Source of the DNA: Lachnospiraceae bacterium AM48-27BH | GTDB taxonomy: Bacteria > Bacillota > Clostridia > Lachnospirales > Lachnospiraceae | Assembly: GCA_003478355.1 (NCBI GenBank) | Contig: QUFC01000001.1 | Location: 248,001-312,000 of the forward strand | Reading direction: 5' to 3' | DNA length: 64,000 nt | Part shown: piece after piece, positions 9,099 through 18,061 of the stretch | How positions within the stretch are numbered: the stretch's first letter is position 1 | How the letters are laid out: each line of letters opens with the position of its first letter | The notes under the pieces: generated by a model | Databases searched by the model: none | What the model was told of the DNA's origin: nothing | The model's input: the letters and a program-made list of their open reading frames with translations, nothing else | Translations under genes and position numbers: made by a program

Positions 9099-10295
9099 AT
9101 GTTAACAGGAAAAACAGTGGTATTGGGAATCAGCGGCAGCATTGCTGCTTATAAGATCGCATATCTGGCAAGTGCATTGAAGAAACTGCATGCAGATGTG
9201 GAAGTGATCATGACAGAGAATGCCACACAGTTCATCACACCGGTGACCTTTGAAAGCCTAACAGGCAATAAATGTCTGGTCGATACCTTTGACCGGAATT
9301 TCAAGTTCAGCGTGGAGCATATAGCTCTGGCAAAGCGTGCAGACATCTTTATGTTAGCGCCAGCTACAGCGAATGTCATTGCAAAAGTGGCCCATGGTCT
9401 GGCCGATGATATGCTGACAACTACATTTTTAGCGTGTAAATGTCCAAAATACATTTCTCCGGCCATGAATACCCAGATGTTTGAGAATCCAATTACCCAG
9501 GATAATTTAAAGATCTGCCAGTCTTACGGTATGCATGTGATCCAGCCAGCCTGTGGATATCTGGCTTGTGGGGATACAGGAGCAGGAAAGATGCCGGAGC
9601 CGGAAGAATTACTGGATTATGTTGTCCATGAGATCGCTTATCCGAAGAATCTGACAGGAAAGAAGATTCTGGTGACTGCGGGTCCTACAAGAGAAGCCCT
9701 GGATCCGGTCCGTTTTCTGACCAACCATTCCACAGGAAAAATGGGCTACGCCATTGCCAGGGTGGCGGCAGCCAGAGGAGCAGAGGTGACGCTGGTCACA
9801 GGTCCGACGGAGATCAAAAAGCCGGGATTTGTGAAGGTAGTGCCGATTGAGAGTGCCAGGGAGATGTATGAGGCAGTGACAGCGGCCAGTGAAGAGCAGG
9901 ATGCCATCATCAAAGCGGCGGCAGTGGCTGATTACCGTCCGGCTCATGTTTCTGATGAGAAGATTAAGAAGAAAGACGGCGATGAATTGTCAATTCCGGT
10001 GGAGCGGACAGACGATATTTTAGCATATCTGGGAAGTCATAAAAAACCAGGACAGTTCTTATGTGGATTTTCCATGGAGACCGAGCATATGTTAGAAAAT
10101 TCCAGAAAGAAGCTGGAGAAGAAGAACCTGGATATGATCGTAGCCAACAATCTGAAGGTGGCTGGTGCCGGATTTGGAACGGATACCAACATCGTGACAT
10201 TGATTACCAAAGCTGGAGAACGGCAGTTAGAGAAGATGTCCAAGGAGCAGGTGGCGGACAAGCTGTTAGACGCTATTTTTCAGATTGATCAATAA
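9099..10295 (+). CDS. coaBC: Bifunctional phosphopantothenoylcysteine decarboxylase / phosphopantothenate-cysteine ligase
   Basis: 398-residue fusion catalysing two consecutive CoA-pathway steps. The N-terminal flavoprotein CoaC domain starts LGISGSIAAYK and has the conserved substrate-clamp SPAMNTQMFENP near residue 125 and CGDTGAGKMPEPEE near 150. The CoaB ligase domain starts near 187 with ILVTAGPTREALDPVRFLTNHSTG and contains the KAAAVADYRP segment. Full length for the family. A TATAAT at 9055-9060 lies upstream, and a GGAGG precedes the ATG. Confidence 0.95.
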   Translation: MLTGKTVVLGISGSIAAYKIAYLASALKKLHADVEVIMTENATQFITPVTFESLTGNKCLVDTFDRNFKFSVEHIALAKRADIFMLAPATANVIAKVAHGLADDMLTTTFLACKCPKYISPAMNTQMFENPITQDNLKICQSYGMHVIQPACGYLACGDTGAGKMPEPEELLDYVVHEIAYPKNLTGKKILVTAGPTREALDPVRFLTNHSTGKMGYAIARVAAARGAEVTLVTGPTEIKKPGFVKVVPIESAREMYEAVTAASEEQDAIIKAAAVADYRPAHVSDEKIKKKDGDELSIPVERTDDILAYLGSHKKPGQFLCGFSMETEHMLENSRKKLEKKNLDMIVANNLKVAGAGFGTDTNIVTLITKAGERQLEKMSKEQVADKLLDAIFQIDQ

Positions 10296-10387
10296 AATAT
10301 GTGAAAAAAGCAACAATCCAGCCAGATAAAAGCAGTTGGATAGAACGCAATATGGAGAATATAAGCAAAAATCAGGAGGGGAAAATC

Positions 10388-11203
10388 ATGAAATACGAAT
10401 CATGGAACATCGCGGTGGAAGGTCAGAAAACAGGAGAGGCAGTGCTGCACGGATATCTTCTGGATGCCATCAGTGTAGCACCGGAGAAAAAGCGTCCGGC
10501 AGTGATCGTCTGTGCAGGCGGCGGTTATGCAAGAAGATCTGACCGGGAAGCGGAGCCGGTGATCCTGCAGTTTTTATCCATGGGTTATCACGGATTTTTA
10601 TTGGATTACAGTGTTGCACCGAACCGTTTTCCAACATCTGTCCGGGAACTGGCTCTGGCGGTTTCCATGGTTCGGGAGCATGCCGAAGAATGGCATGTGG
10701 ATCCAGAAAAGATCTTTGTCTGTGGATTTTCCGCAGCAGGACATCTCTGCTGCAGTTTAGGCGAGTTCTGGAATCAGGAATTCGTATATGGAGCTATTGG
10801 CAAAACACCGGAAGCGATCCGGCCATCTGGTTTGATTCTTTGTTATCCGGTGATCACCGCTGGCGGGGCTGCCCACAGAGGTTCTTTTGACTGTCTGGTG
10901 GGAGAACAGGCCACAAAAGAGGAACTGGATCAGGTGTCTTTGGAACTGCATGTCCACAAAGACATGCCGAAAACCTTTATCTGGCACACGTATGAGGACC
11001 AGGCAGTTCCTGTGGAGAACAGCCTTTATCTGGCAACAGCCCTTCGGAAAGCAGGCGTGAATTTTGAACTGCATATTTTCCCGAGAGGACTTCATGGTTC
11101 TGCGCTTGCCAATGAAGAAACGTCAGGAATCCGTCAGGAACTGGTGATTCCGGCAGCACAGAAGTGGATTGAGCTGGTTCATACCTGGATTGAGGAATTT
11201 TAG
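10388..11203 (+). CDS. Alpha/beta hydrolase, esterase/lipase type
   Basis: 271-residue cytoplasmic alpha/beta-hydrolase fold protein. The nucleophile elbow is GFSAAG (Ser near residue 118); the oxyanion segment is CAGGGYARRSD near residue 42. The acid/histidine positions are in HTYEDQAVP and FPRGLHG near the C-terminus. It resembles acetyl esterase/xylan-esterase-like enzymes of gut clostridia. The start at 10388 is chosen for the AGGAGGGG 8 nt upstream; the upstream extension is not family-like. Monocistronic by appearance. Substrate is unknown. Confidence 0.85.
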   Translation: MKYESWNIAVEGQKTGEAVLHGYLLDAISVAPEKKRPAVIVCAGGGYARRSDREAEPVILQFLSMGYHGFLLDYSVAPNRFPTSVRELALAVSMVREHAEEWHVDPEKIFVCGFSAAGHLCCSLGEFWNQEFVYGAIGKTPEAIRPSGLILCYPVITAGGAAHRGSFDCLVGEQATKEELDQVSLELHVHKDMPKTFIWHTYEDQAVPVENSLYLATALRKAGVNFELHIFPRGLHGSALANEETSGIRQELVIPAAQKWIELVHTWIEEF

Positions 11204-11247
11204 CGATTGTTTGTGCAATATGTGAGGTGCAGCAACGAATTTTGACC

Positions 11248-11276
11248 TTGACTGCAAGGCGGATTAATAATACAAT
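11248..11276 (+). promoter_or_regulatory. Predicted sigma-A promoter for prfC
   Basis: TTGACT (11248-11253), 17-nt spacer, TACAAT (11271-11276): close to consensus, about 100 nt before the prfC start. Confidence 0.65.
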
Positions 11277-11378
11277 ATCTACGGTGTGCCATTATCATAT
11301 ATGAAGCAACTGAATAGTTATGAAGTAATAGAAAAATGGCTGCCGTATGTATTTTTTAGAACAATCGGAGGAATTATT

Positions 11379-12971
11379 TTGTCAACAATCGCAGAAGAGA
11401 TAAAGAAACGTAGAACCTTTGCCATTATTTCCCATCCAGATGCTGGTAAGACCACTCTGACTGAGAAGTTCCTGCTTTATGGTGGAGCCATCAATTTAGC
11501 AGGTACCGTAAAGGGACGAAAAGCAACGAAGCATGCAGTTTCCGACTGGATGGAGATCGAGAAGGAGAGAGGTATTTCTGTTACTTCTTCCGTTATGCAG
11601 TTTAATTATGACGGTTACTGCATTAACATCCTGGACACTCCTGGACATCAGGATTTCTCTGAGGATACGTATCGTACCCTGATGGCTGCAGACAGTGCGG
11701 TTATGGTGATCGATGGTTCTAAGGGTGTTGAGGCACAGACCATCAAGCTGTTTAAGGTCTGTGTCATGAGAAAGATCCCGATCTTTACCTTCATCAACAA
11801 GATGGACCGGGAAGCCAGAGATCCATTTGAACTGATGGATGAAATTGAAAATGTCCTGGGGATCCGTACCTGTCCGATCAACTGGCCGATCGGCTGTGGT
11901 AAGAATTTCAAAGGTGTATATGACCGCAATACCAAGGAGATCACGACTTTTACGGCTGCCATGGGCGGACAGAAGGAAGTGGCAAGCCAGACATTCCCGG
12001 TAGAGGGAACAGATGTAGAAAGTGTGATCGGATTTGATTACCATCAGCAGTTATTGGACGAGATCGAACTGCTGGATGGTGCGGCAGACGAGTTTGATAT
12101 GGACCGTGTCAGCAGAGGTGATTTATCTCCTGTATTCTTTGGTTCTGCGTTAACAAACTTTGGTGTGGAGACCTTTTTACAGCATTTCCTAAAGATGACG
12201 ACCTCTCCGCTGCCAAGAAAGACCACTACGGGTGTGATCGATCCATTTAAGGAAGATTTCTCTGCTTTTGTATTTAAGATCCAGGCTAATATGAATAAAG
12301 CCCACAGAGACCGTATTGCATTTATGCGTATCGTTTCCGGTAAATTTGAAGCGGGTATGGAAGTGAACCATGTCCAGGGCGGCAAGAAGATCCGTCTGTC
12401 CCAGCCGCAGCAGCTGATGGCTCAGGACCGTAAGATCGTGGAAGAGGCATACGCAGGAGATATCATCGGTGTATTTGATCCTGGTATTTTCTCCATTGGA
12501 GACACTCTGTGTGCTTCTAATACTAAGTTTGAATTTGAGGGTATTCCGACCTTCGCTCCAGAGCATTTTGCCAGAGTGCGCCAGGTAGATACCATGAAGA
12601 GAAAACAGTTCATCAAAGGCGTGAATCAGATTGCCCAGGAAGGTGCCATCCAGATTTTCCAGGAGTTTAACACTGGTATGGAGGAGATCATCGTAGGCGT
12701 TGTTGGAGAACTGCAGTTCGAGGTTCTGACCTACCGTCTGGAAAATGAGTATAATGTTGAAGTGAAGCTGGAGAAGCTGCCATACGAGTATATCCGTTGG
12801 GTAGAGAATAAGGAAGAGGTAGATGTAGCCAAGATCCAGGGTACTTCTGACATGAAACGGATCAAGGATCTGAAGGATAATCCACTGCTGATCTTTGTTA
12901 ACAGCTGGAGCATTGGCATGGTTGAGGAGAGAAATCCTGGTTTAAAACTCAGTGAGTTTGGTCGTAACTAA
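11379..12971 (+). CDS. prfC: Peptide chain release factor 3
   Basis: GTPase that removes RF1/RF2 from the ribosome after termination. 530 residues: G1 SHPDAGKTTL, switch/G2 region ERGISVTSSVMQF, G3 DTPGHQDFSE, G4 NKMDRE, followed by EF-Tu-like beta-barrel and C-terminal RF3 domains. The start is placed at TTG 11379 because GGAGG at 11367-11371 sits 7 nt upstream and the protein then begins at the normal RF3 N-terminus. An in-frame ATG at 11286 would add 31 non-conserved residues. Preceded by a strong promoter. Downstream lies a repeat element and then spoIIIAF, an unusual neighbour. Confidence 0.93.
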   Translation: MSTIAEEIKKRRTFAIISHPDAGKTTLTEKFLLYGGAINLAGTVKGRKATKHAVSDWMEIEKERGISVTSSVMQFNYDGYCINILDTPGHQDFSEDTYRTLMAADSAVMVIDGSKGVEAQTIKLFKVCVMRKIPIFTFINKMDREARDPFELMDEIENVLGIRTCPINWPIGCGKNFKGVYDRNTKEITTFTAAMGGQKEVASQTFPVEGTDVESVIGFDYHQQLLDEIELLDGAADEFDMDRVSRGDLSPVFFGSALTNFGVETFLQHFLKMTTSPLPRKTTTGVIDPFKEDFSAFVFKIQANMNKAHRDRIAFMRIVSGKFEAGMEVNHVQGGKKIRLSQPQQLMAQDRKIVEEAYAGDIIGVFDPGIFSIGDTLCASNTKFEFEGIPTFAPEHFARVRQVDTMKRKQFIKGVNQIAQEGAIQIFQEFNTGMEEIIVGVVGELQFEVLTYRLENEYNVEVKLEKLPYEYIRWVENKEEVDVAKIQGTSDMKRIKDLKDNPLLIFVNSWSIGMVEERNPGLKLSEFGRN

Positions 12972-13121
12972 GAGCCATGCAGATGGATGTTCGTGAATCG
13001 CCCGGCGGGAGCTTGCTCACGCAAGGAGGTTCATGGACAGACAGTTATATGGCGACAGCCGTCCGTCTGATGAACCGCAGGTTCAGCAGATGAGGCATGG
13101 CGGAATAAATTGAAAAAACGT
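12972..13121 (+). other. Gene-free spacer with an imperfect hairpin
   Basis: No coding signal. It contains TCTGATGAACC (13066-13076) / GGTTCAGCAGA (13080-13090), a stem with one mismatch and a 3-nt loop. A smaller hairpin GCGGGAGC/GCTCACGC lies near 13000-13025. Neither has a T run, so neither is a normal terminator. Confidence 0.4.
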
Positions 13122-13253
13122 GTAACTATTCGGTAGGTCTGCGCACATGCTGCGCTGACCGTAAGAACACATAGGCTAGAAAGCAAAAATCCCATCAGCG
13201 AAGCTGATCTGGAATGGATTTTGCTCGTAACTATGAAGGTACTGAATAGTTAC
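13122..13253 (+). repeat. Intergenic repeat A, copy 1 (132 bp, inverted termini)
   Basis: Begins GTAACTATTC and ends TACTGAATAGTTAC, terminal inverted repeats with one mismatch here (CGGTA instead of CAGTA). Internal palindromes are GGTCTGCGCA/TGCGCTGACC, AGCAAAAATCC/GGATTTTGCT and ATCAGC/GCTGAT. Near-identical copies lie at 30392 and 40918, and a truncated copy at 26712. No transposase, so a MITE-like or REP-like element is likely. Confidence 0.85.
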
Positions 13254-13283
13254 GACGATCGAATGGATGGAAAGGAGGGACAT

Positions 13284-14008
13284 ATGGGAGCAGTGTCGGA
13301 GTGGGCGGGCAGTATTTTAAGCTTCCTGATCCTGATCACGGTGATCCGCGGGATACTGCCATCGAAAAAGTATGAGCCTTATCTAAGGTTATTTTCCGGT
13401 TTGATGCTGATCCTTCTGTCTTACAGCCCGTCACAGGGGGGCTTGGCCTGGAGAGGCAGATCGACCGGGCGTTTGAGGCATTTGCCTTCCAGATGGATCA
13501 TGAGGAGTTAAACACCAGGGTCCTGGGAATTGAAAAGGAACGGCAGGAGCAGATCCTAAAAATTTATGAAAATGATGTGGCCGGTCATGTGACGGTCATG
13601 GCGGGAGAAGAGGGAATTCAGGTGGAAAACGCACAGGTGGAGATCAACGGAGATCCGGAGAGCACCGGTTATGGGAAGGTGGTATCGGTGAAAGTAAAAC
13701 TGCAGAGCGGGGGAGCAACTGGAAAACAGGAAGGGCTTTGGAAAAATGATGAGGTGAAGGAGGTTCAGCCAGTCCAGAACATAGAGGTGCAGTCTGTGCA
13801 GATCGGGCAGGAACCGGAAACAGGTGTCAAAAATCATTCAGAGGAAATATCTGGGAAAGCCTTGGAATCGACCTTGCAGGATCAGCGGGCAGAGGAGGAT
13901 ATCAGTCGGTCAGCATCTGGGGAAAATAATAACAGGATTCTGGAATTTCAAAGAAAGGTGGAGCAGTATTATGGACTGGAAAGCGGCGCTGTTGAAATTC
14001 AATCTTAA
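13284..14008 (+). CDS. spoIIIAF: Stage III sporulation protein AF (frame broken once in this sequence)
   Basis: Membrane protein of the SpoIIIA-SpoIIQ channel between mother cell and forespore. The start ATG at 13284 follows AAGGAGGG by 6 nt; the N-terminus WAGSILSFLILITVIRGILPSKKYEPY has the two family membrane segments. The frame breaks at about 13418: adding one G beside it converts LLSYSPSQ into LLVLQPVTGGLGLERQIDRAF and joins the two parts into 241 residues. The C-terminal part is soluble and Gln/Glu-rich. It overlaps spoIIIAG by 38 nt. The five upstream operon genes spoIIIAA-AE are absent; a repeat copy occupies their place. Confidence 0.85.
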
Positions 14009-14573
14009 ACCGGACATCCGTACAAGGAACGGCCGGTGGCTGGTGATGCTGGCAGTGGGTCTGATCTGTCTGATCCTGGCGTGGCCGTCCGGCAGAAAAA
14101 CATCGGAAAACGGGCAGAATGGATCCAGTCCTGGACAGAACAGCCAGAGTGAAAGTACGGATATGGGTGATTCCTATGAGACTCAGTTGGAAACCCGCTT
14201 AAAACAGCTTCTCAGTCAGGTCGATGGCGTGGGACAGGCAGAAGTGATGATCGTTTTAAAGGAATCCGAAGAAAAGATCTGGAGGACGGATATCACTACT
14301 TCTATTTCCAGTACCCAGGAGACGGATCAGGGAGGTGGAACACGGAAGATCGAGAGCAGTGAACAGTCGGAGGATACCATTTTATCCGGTTCTTCCGGCC
14401 AGGGAGCGCCGATTTTAGAAAAAGAGATCCGTCCCAGGATCGCCGGCGTAGTGGTCAGTGCCCAGGGTGGAGGAAATCCAAAGGTGCAGGCAGAGATCAC
14501 GGAGGCGGTAGAGGCATTATTTGATGTGCCTTCTCATAAAATCAAAGTGTTAAAGATGGTGAATGGTTCATAG
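13971..14573 (+). CDS. spoIIIAG: Stage III sporulation protein AG
   Basis: 200-residue ring-forming protein of the SpoIIIA-SpoIIQ secretion-like channel, resembling YscJ/FliF ring modules. One N-terminal membrane helix (WLVMLAVGLICLILAW, residues 22-37) is followed by a low-complexity linker and the ring-building domain YETQLETRLKQLLSQVDGVGQAEVMIVL. The end has RIAGVVVSAQGG and VEALFDVPSHKIKVLKM. The start at 13971 (MDWKAALLKF) is inside the end of spoIIIAF, consistent with translational coupling. Confidence 0.88.
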   Translation: MDWKAALLKFNLKPDIRTRNGRWLVMLAVGLICLILAWPSGRKTSENGQNGSSPGQNSQSESTDMGDSYETQLETRLKQLLSQVDGVGQAEVMIVLKESEEKIWRTDITTSISSTQETDQGGGTRKIESSEQSEDTILSGSSGQGAPILEKEIRPRIAGVVVSAQGGGNPKVQAEITEAVEALFDVPSHKIKVLKMVNGS

Positions 14574-14606
14574 ACTAAAACAGGTAAATAGAAAGGAGCA
14601 GTGTGG

Positions 14607-15412
14607 ATGAAGCGAAAAGTGGATCTGCAGAATGTGAATATGAAAAAACTGTTCAGGAGAAACCAGATCATTGTTACAACGCTGGCGGTGATGATTGCAG
14701 TGGCGGGATACTTAAATTATATGGGAAGCCAGTCAGATGGGGATCAGGGCGCATACACAGCGGGAAACACTTCCTATGAAGCGGGAGCGTTGGAGATTTC
14801 TGACGAGGACATTTTAAAGGAAAATCAGACAGTCCTGAATGAAGCCGGAGATTATCAGGAGATCGCCAGCTTAGATGGGGATCAGGGCGATGGATTGACA
14901 GAGTCAGTTTCCGCTGCAGAACTGACTGCAGTGACCGATTCTGCAGGGCAGGATGGAAACCAGAATCGTGGACAGAATACCGGTCAGAACTCCCAGACAG
15001 AACAGACAGGACTGGAAAATCCGGGTGAAGCAATTCTGACCAGCGGCATGAGTGTATCTGACTACATAGCCAGTGTCCAGTTAAGCAGAGAACAGATCCG
15101 GGCAAAAAATAAGGAACGTTGTTAAATATCATCAATAACCAGAATATTGAAGAGACTGCCAAGCAGCAGGCGATTCAGGATATGATCGCTTTAACGGAGG
15201 TGGCAGAAAAAGAAAACGCAGCGGAAACCCTTCTTATGGCCAAAGGATTTGCTGATCCGGTCGTCAGCATTTCTTCCGGTAAAGTGGACGTGGTGGTCAA
15301 TGCGCCATCTATCACAGATGCCCAGCGGGCGCAGATCGAGGATATCGTAAAAAGAAAAGCAGAGGTGGGTGCAGAAAACATAATTATCACTCTATTAAAT
15401 CTTTCTGATTAA
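14607..15412 (+). CDS. spoIIIAH: Stage III sporulation protein AH (frame broken once in this sequence)
   Basis: Mother-cell membrane protein that docks to SpoIIQ. One N-terminal helix (QIIVTTLAVMIAVAGYLNY) is followed by a Gln/Asp-rich linker and a YscJ-like C-terminal domain (ETLLMAKGFADPVVSISSG, ENIIITLLNLSD). The frame breaks at 15115-15116: adding one A gives NKETLLNIINNQ and a 268-residue protein; as given, the first part ends at 15125. The start ATG at 14607 has GGAG 8 nt upstream. Last gene of the surviving spoIIIA fragment. Confidence 0.88.
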
Positions 15413-15417
15413 AGCCC

Positions 15418-15446
15418 TTTCCAAACCCATGGATTTTTGCTATAAT
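15418..15446 (+). promoter_or_regulatory. Possible promoter for the asp23 gene
   Basis: TATAAT at 15441-15446 with a weak -35 TTTCCA (15418-15423) at 17-nt spacing, 34 nt before the GTG start. Confidence 0.5.
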
Positions 15447-15480
15447 AATTCTACTATAGAAACATGAGGAGGTAGCGAAA

Positions 15481-15870
15481 GTGGCAGAGACGGAAGGCAG
15501 AAATACTCATAAAGTATATGAAAAAGATAAAATTGGCGAAGTACAGATTGCAGACGAGGTGGTAGCGATCATCGCGGGCCTGGCTGCAACCGAGGTAGAG
15601 GGTGTAGATTCCATGGCAGGCAACATTACCAATGAGTTAGTTGGCAAACTCGGCATGAAGAATCTCTCCAAGGGAGTAAAGGTTGATGTGACAGAAGAGC
15701 ATGTGTCTGTTGACTTATCCCTCAATATGAAGTATGGTTATAACATTCCAGATGTTTCCGAGAAGGTTCAGGATCGTGTGAAAACCGCTATCGAGAACAT
15801 GACTGGTCTCCATGTGCTGGATGTGAATATCAAGATCGCCAGCGTGAACATGGAAGCAGAAGAACAGTAA
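15481..15870 (+). CDS. Asp23/Gls24 family envelope stress response protein
   Basis: 129-residue cytoplasmic protein of the Asp23 family, with the conserved GEVQIADEVVAIIAGLAATEVEGV start and VNIKIASV end. GTG start with GAGGAGG upstream. It lies in the clostridial order spoIIIAH - asp23 - nusB - xseA, where the equivalent Bacillus gene is yqhY. It has its own promoter and terminator, so it may be a single-gene unit. Precise molecular role is unknown; family members associate with membrane or envelope homeostasis. Confidence 0.9.
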   Translation: MAETEGRNTHKVYEKDKIGEVQIADEVVAIIAGLAATEVEGVDSMAGNITNELVGKLGMKNLSKGVKVDVTEEHVSVDLSLNMKYGYNIPDVSEKVQDRVKTAIENMTGLHVLDVNIKIASVNMEAEEQ

Positions 15871-15883
15871 AACTGACTTCAGA

Positions 15884-15911
15884 CGCAGCCGCTTTATGCG
15901 GCTGTGTTTTT
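15884..15911 (+). terminator. Rho-independent terminator after asp23
   Basis: CGCAGCCGC (15884-15892) pairs with GCGGCTGTG (15898-15906) over 9 bp with a 5-nt loop, followed by TTTTT, 14 nt after the stop. Confidence 0.9.
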
Positions 15912-15981
15912 GGCGTTTTCCTGCATCAGCAGGAGCTGTTAGTGGCAGCTTCTGCTGGTAAATAAGACGCTGATAAAAGAA

Positions 15982-16036
15982 AAATAAAAGCGAAATAAAA
16001 GCGAAATAAAAGCGAAATAAAAGCGAAGTAAAAGCG
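15982..16036 (+). repeat. 11-bp direct tandem repeat, five units
   Basis: AAATAAAAGCG occurs four times exactly (15982-16025), then once with one change (AAGTAAAAGCG). Non-coding, between the asp23 terminator and nusB. Confidence 0.95.
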
Positions 16037-16039
16037 AAG

Positions 16040-16066
16040 GTAACTGTGAAGATATGGCACCGTTAC
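16040..16066 (+). repeat. 27-bp palindromic unit, free-standing copy 1
   Basis: GTAAC-T-GTG ... CAC-C-GTTAC, 27 bp. It aligns without gaps to the last 27 bp of repeat A (for example 13227-13253) and to 52971-52997. The arm bases GTG/CAC replace TAT/ATA of repeat A, so the pairing is preserved. Confidence 0.6.
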
Positions 16067-16109
16067 GAGAGAAGCAAACAGAAGAATCGATTTAGGAGGA
16101 TACGAAGAT

Positions 16110-16553
16110 ATGACCAGAAGAGAACTGCGCGAGCATAGTTTTAAGGTGTTATTCCGCGCTGATTTTTATCCGGTGGAGGAGATGGACGAGCAGATTGAGC
16201 GTTATTTTGGAGCGCCAGTGGAAGATGATGTAACACCGGAAGGAACAACGATCCTCCACGATTCCAATCTCTCTGAGGCAGAACAGGCGGTGGTAACAGA
16301 GAAAGTAAAGAAGATTTTAGAAAAACTGCCGGAGATCGATGAGAAGATCAATCAGGTAGCCGAAGGCTGGAAGACCAGACGTATGGGTAAAGTGGAGCTG
16401 ACGATTCTGCGTCTTGCTGTTTATGAGATGCAGTATGACGAGGAGATTCCGGAGAAGGTTGCGATCAATGAGGCAGTGGAACTGGCGAAGAAATTCGGCA
16501 GAGACGAGTCCCCGGCATTTATCAACGGCGTGCTGGCGAAACTGGTAGCATAA
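16110..16553 (+). CDS. nusB: Transcription antitermination factor NusB
   Basis: 147-residue all-helical RNA-binding factor for rRNA antitermination. It starts MTRRELREHSFKVLFRADFY (the conserved RRxARE-like start) and ends with AINEAVELAKKFGRDESPAFINGVLAKL, the family signature. TTTAGGAGG lies before the ATG. It leads the run xseA-xseB-ispA-dxs-tlyA-nadK-argR-recN. Confidence 0.95.
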   Translation: MTRRELREHSFKVLFRADFYPVEEMDEQIERYFGAPVEDDVTPEGTTILHDSNLSEAEQAVVTEKVKKILEKLPEIDEKINQVAEGWKTRRMGKVELTILRLAVYEMQYDEEIPEKVAINEAVELAKKFGRDESPAFINGVLAKLVA

Positions 16554-16607
16554 AAAACATTCGGCAGATCGATGCATCTGATGCGGCGATCTGCTTGGAG
16601 TATGATT

Positions 16608-17853
16608 ATGGCTGGAAGTATTTATTCCGTTGCACAGGTGAATTCTTATATTAAGAACCTGTTTGTTCAGGATTTTCTCCTGAACCGTATCAGTGTCAGG
16701 GGAGAGGTATCCAACTGCAAGTACCACACTTCCGGACACATATATTTTACACTAAAAGACAAATCAGGGACCTTATCCGCGGTGATGTTTGCCGGTCAAA
16801 GGAAAGGTCTCACTTTTCAATTACAGGAAGGACAGCAGGTGGTGGTGACTGGTTCCATCGATATCTACGAGAGGGACGGCAGATACCAGCTGTATGCCAG
16901 GGAAATTAAGCGGGATGGTGTAGGAGATTTATTTGAACGTTTCCAGAAACTGCGGGACGAGCTGGAAGAGATGGGCATGTTTGCCGCAGAGTATAAAAAA
17001 CCGATCCCCAAATATGCAAAAACCATAGGAATCGTCACGGCCAGTACCGGAGCGGCGATCCATGATATCATAAACATTACGGCAAGACGGAATCCTTATG
17101 TCCAGCTGATCCTTTATCCGGCCCTGGTACAGGGACAGGATGCCAAGTTCAGCATTGTCAATGGAATCCGTACTCTGGATTCTATGGGACTGGATGTACT
17201 GATCGTGGGAAGAGGCGGCGGATCCATGGAAGATCTGTGGGCCTTTAATGAGGAGATCGTTGCCAGGGCGATCTTTGAGTGTGAAACTCCGGTGATCTCT
17301 GCAGTAGGCCATGAGACAGATGTTACCATTGCCGATTACGTGGCGGATCTGAGAGCACCGACCCCTTCGGCGGCTGCAGAACTGGCGGTATTTGATTACA
17401 GACAGTTTGAAAACCGGCTGGAAGTGCTCAGAGAAGCATTGAACCGGGGTGTGGAGCGAAATCTGGAGCGGAAGAAAGCCAGGTGGAGCAGTATCAGATG
17501 AAATTAAAGCTGCATCATCCGGAACGGATCTTAAATGACCACCGCCAGCGGCTGGTTCAGATCCAGGATCAGATGGAGCGAAGGATAGAAGAGAGATTAA
17601 CTGACCGGAAACACCGGCTGGCGCTGCTGGCAGGACGGCTTCATGGTCTGTCTCCATTGGAGCAGTTAAGCCGTGGTTTCGGGTTTGTCACAGATAAAGA
17701 CGGAAAGCCGGTGGCTTCCGTAAAGGAACTCCAGAAAGAAGAATCCTTACAGATCCGTCTGGCAGATGGCCGGGTGGAAACCAGGATTTTGAAGATCGAG
17801 GTCTGGAACCGGGTAACGGGGAACTGGAGGAGGAAACGTATGGCGGAAACTAA
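16608..17853 (+). CDS. xseA: Exodeoxyribonuclease VII large subunit (frame broken in this sequence)
   Basis: Large subunit of the single-strand exonuclease VII. N-terminal OB fold (YSVAQVNSYIKNLF, GEVSNCKYHTSGHIYFTLKD) and catalytic core with GRGGGSMEDLWAFNEE and SAVGHETDVTIADYVADLRAPTPSAAAE. The start ATG 16608 is chosen for GGAG 7 nt upstream. A break at 17482-17483 is repaired by one G (ERKKARVEQYQMKLKL). The C-terminal frame then reads without a stop into xseB. A second missing G at 17805-17806 would give a stop at 17851-17853 overlapping the xseB start and a 415-residue protein of normal length. The second repair is less certain. Confidence 0.88.
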
Positions 17854-18061
17854 AACAAATCAGGAAATGTCTATCGAGGAGACCTTAGAGGCCCTTGAGA
17901 TGATCATAGAGAAAATGGAAGACCGGGACAGTTCGTTGGAGGAAACATTTGCCAACTATGAGTTAGGGATGAAGATGGTAAAAAGCTGCAGCGACCAGAT
18001 TGACCGGGTAGAAAAAAAGATACAGGTATTGGCGGAGGAAAGCCGGGATGGAGAATTTTAA
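17840..18061 (+). CDS. xseB: Exodeoxyribonuclease VII small subunit
   Basis: 73-residue small subunit with the family signature SIEETLEALEMIIEKMEDRDSSLEE and a coiled-coil-like helix pair. The start at 17840 follows a strong GGAGGAGG. In the sequence as given it is also the in-frame tail of the xseA reading frame, probably because a base is missing from the end of xseA. Overlaps ispA by 14 nt. Confidence 0.92.
   Translation: MAETKTNQEMSIEETLEALEMIIEKMEDRDSSLEETFANYELGMKMVKSCSDQIDRVEKKIQVLAEESRDGEF

Noticed and set aside
11286-11378. N-terminal 31-residue extension of RF3
   Set aside because: The TTG at 11379 has a well-spaced GGAGG and gives the conserved N-terminus; the extension is not family-like.
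12971-13121. T-box or other known riboswitch upstream of spoIIIAF
   Set aside because: No T-box motif or other riboswitch core was recognised; only small hairpins are present.
15982-16036. CRISPR-like array
   Set aside because: The 11-bp units are contiguous with no spacers; no cas genes nearby.
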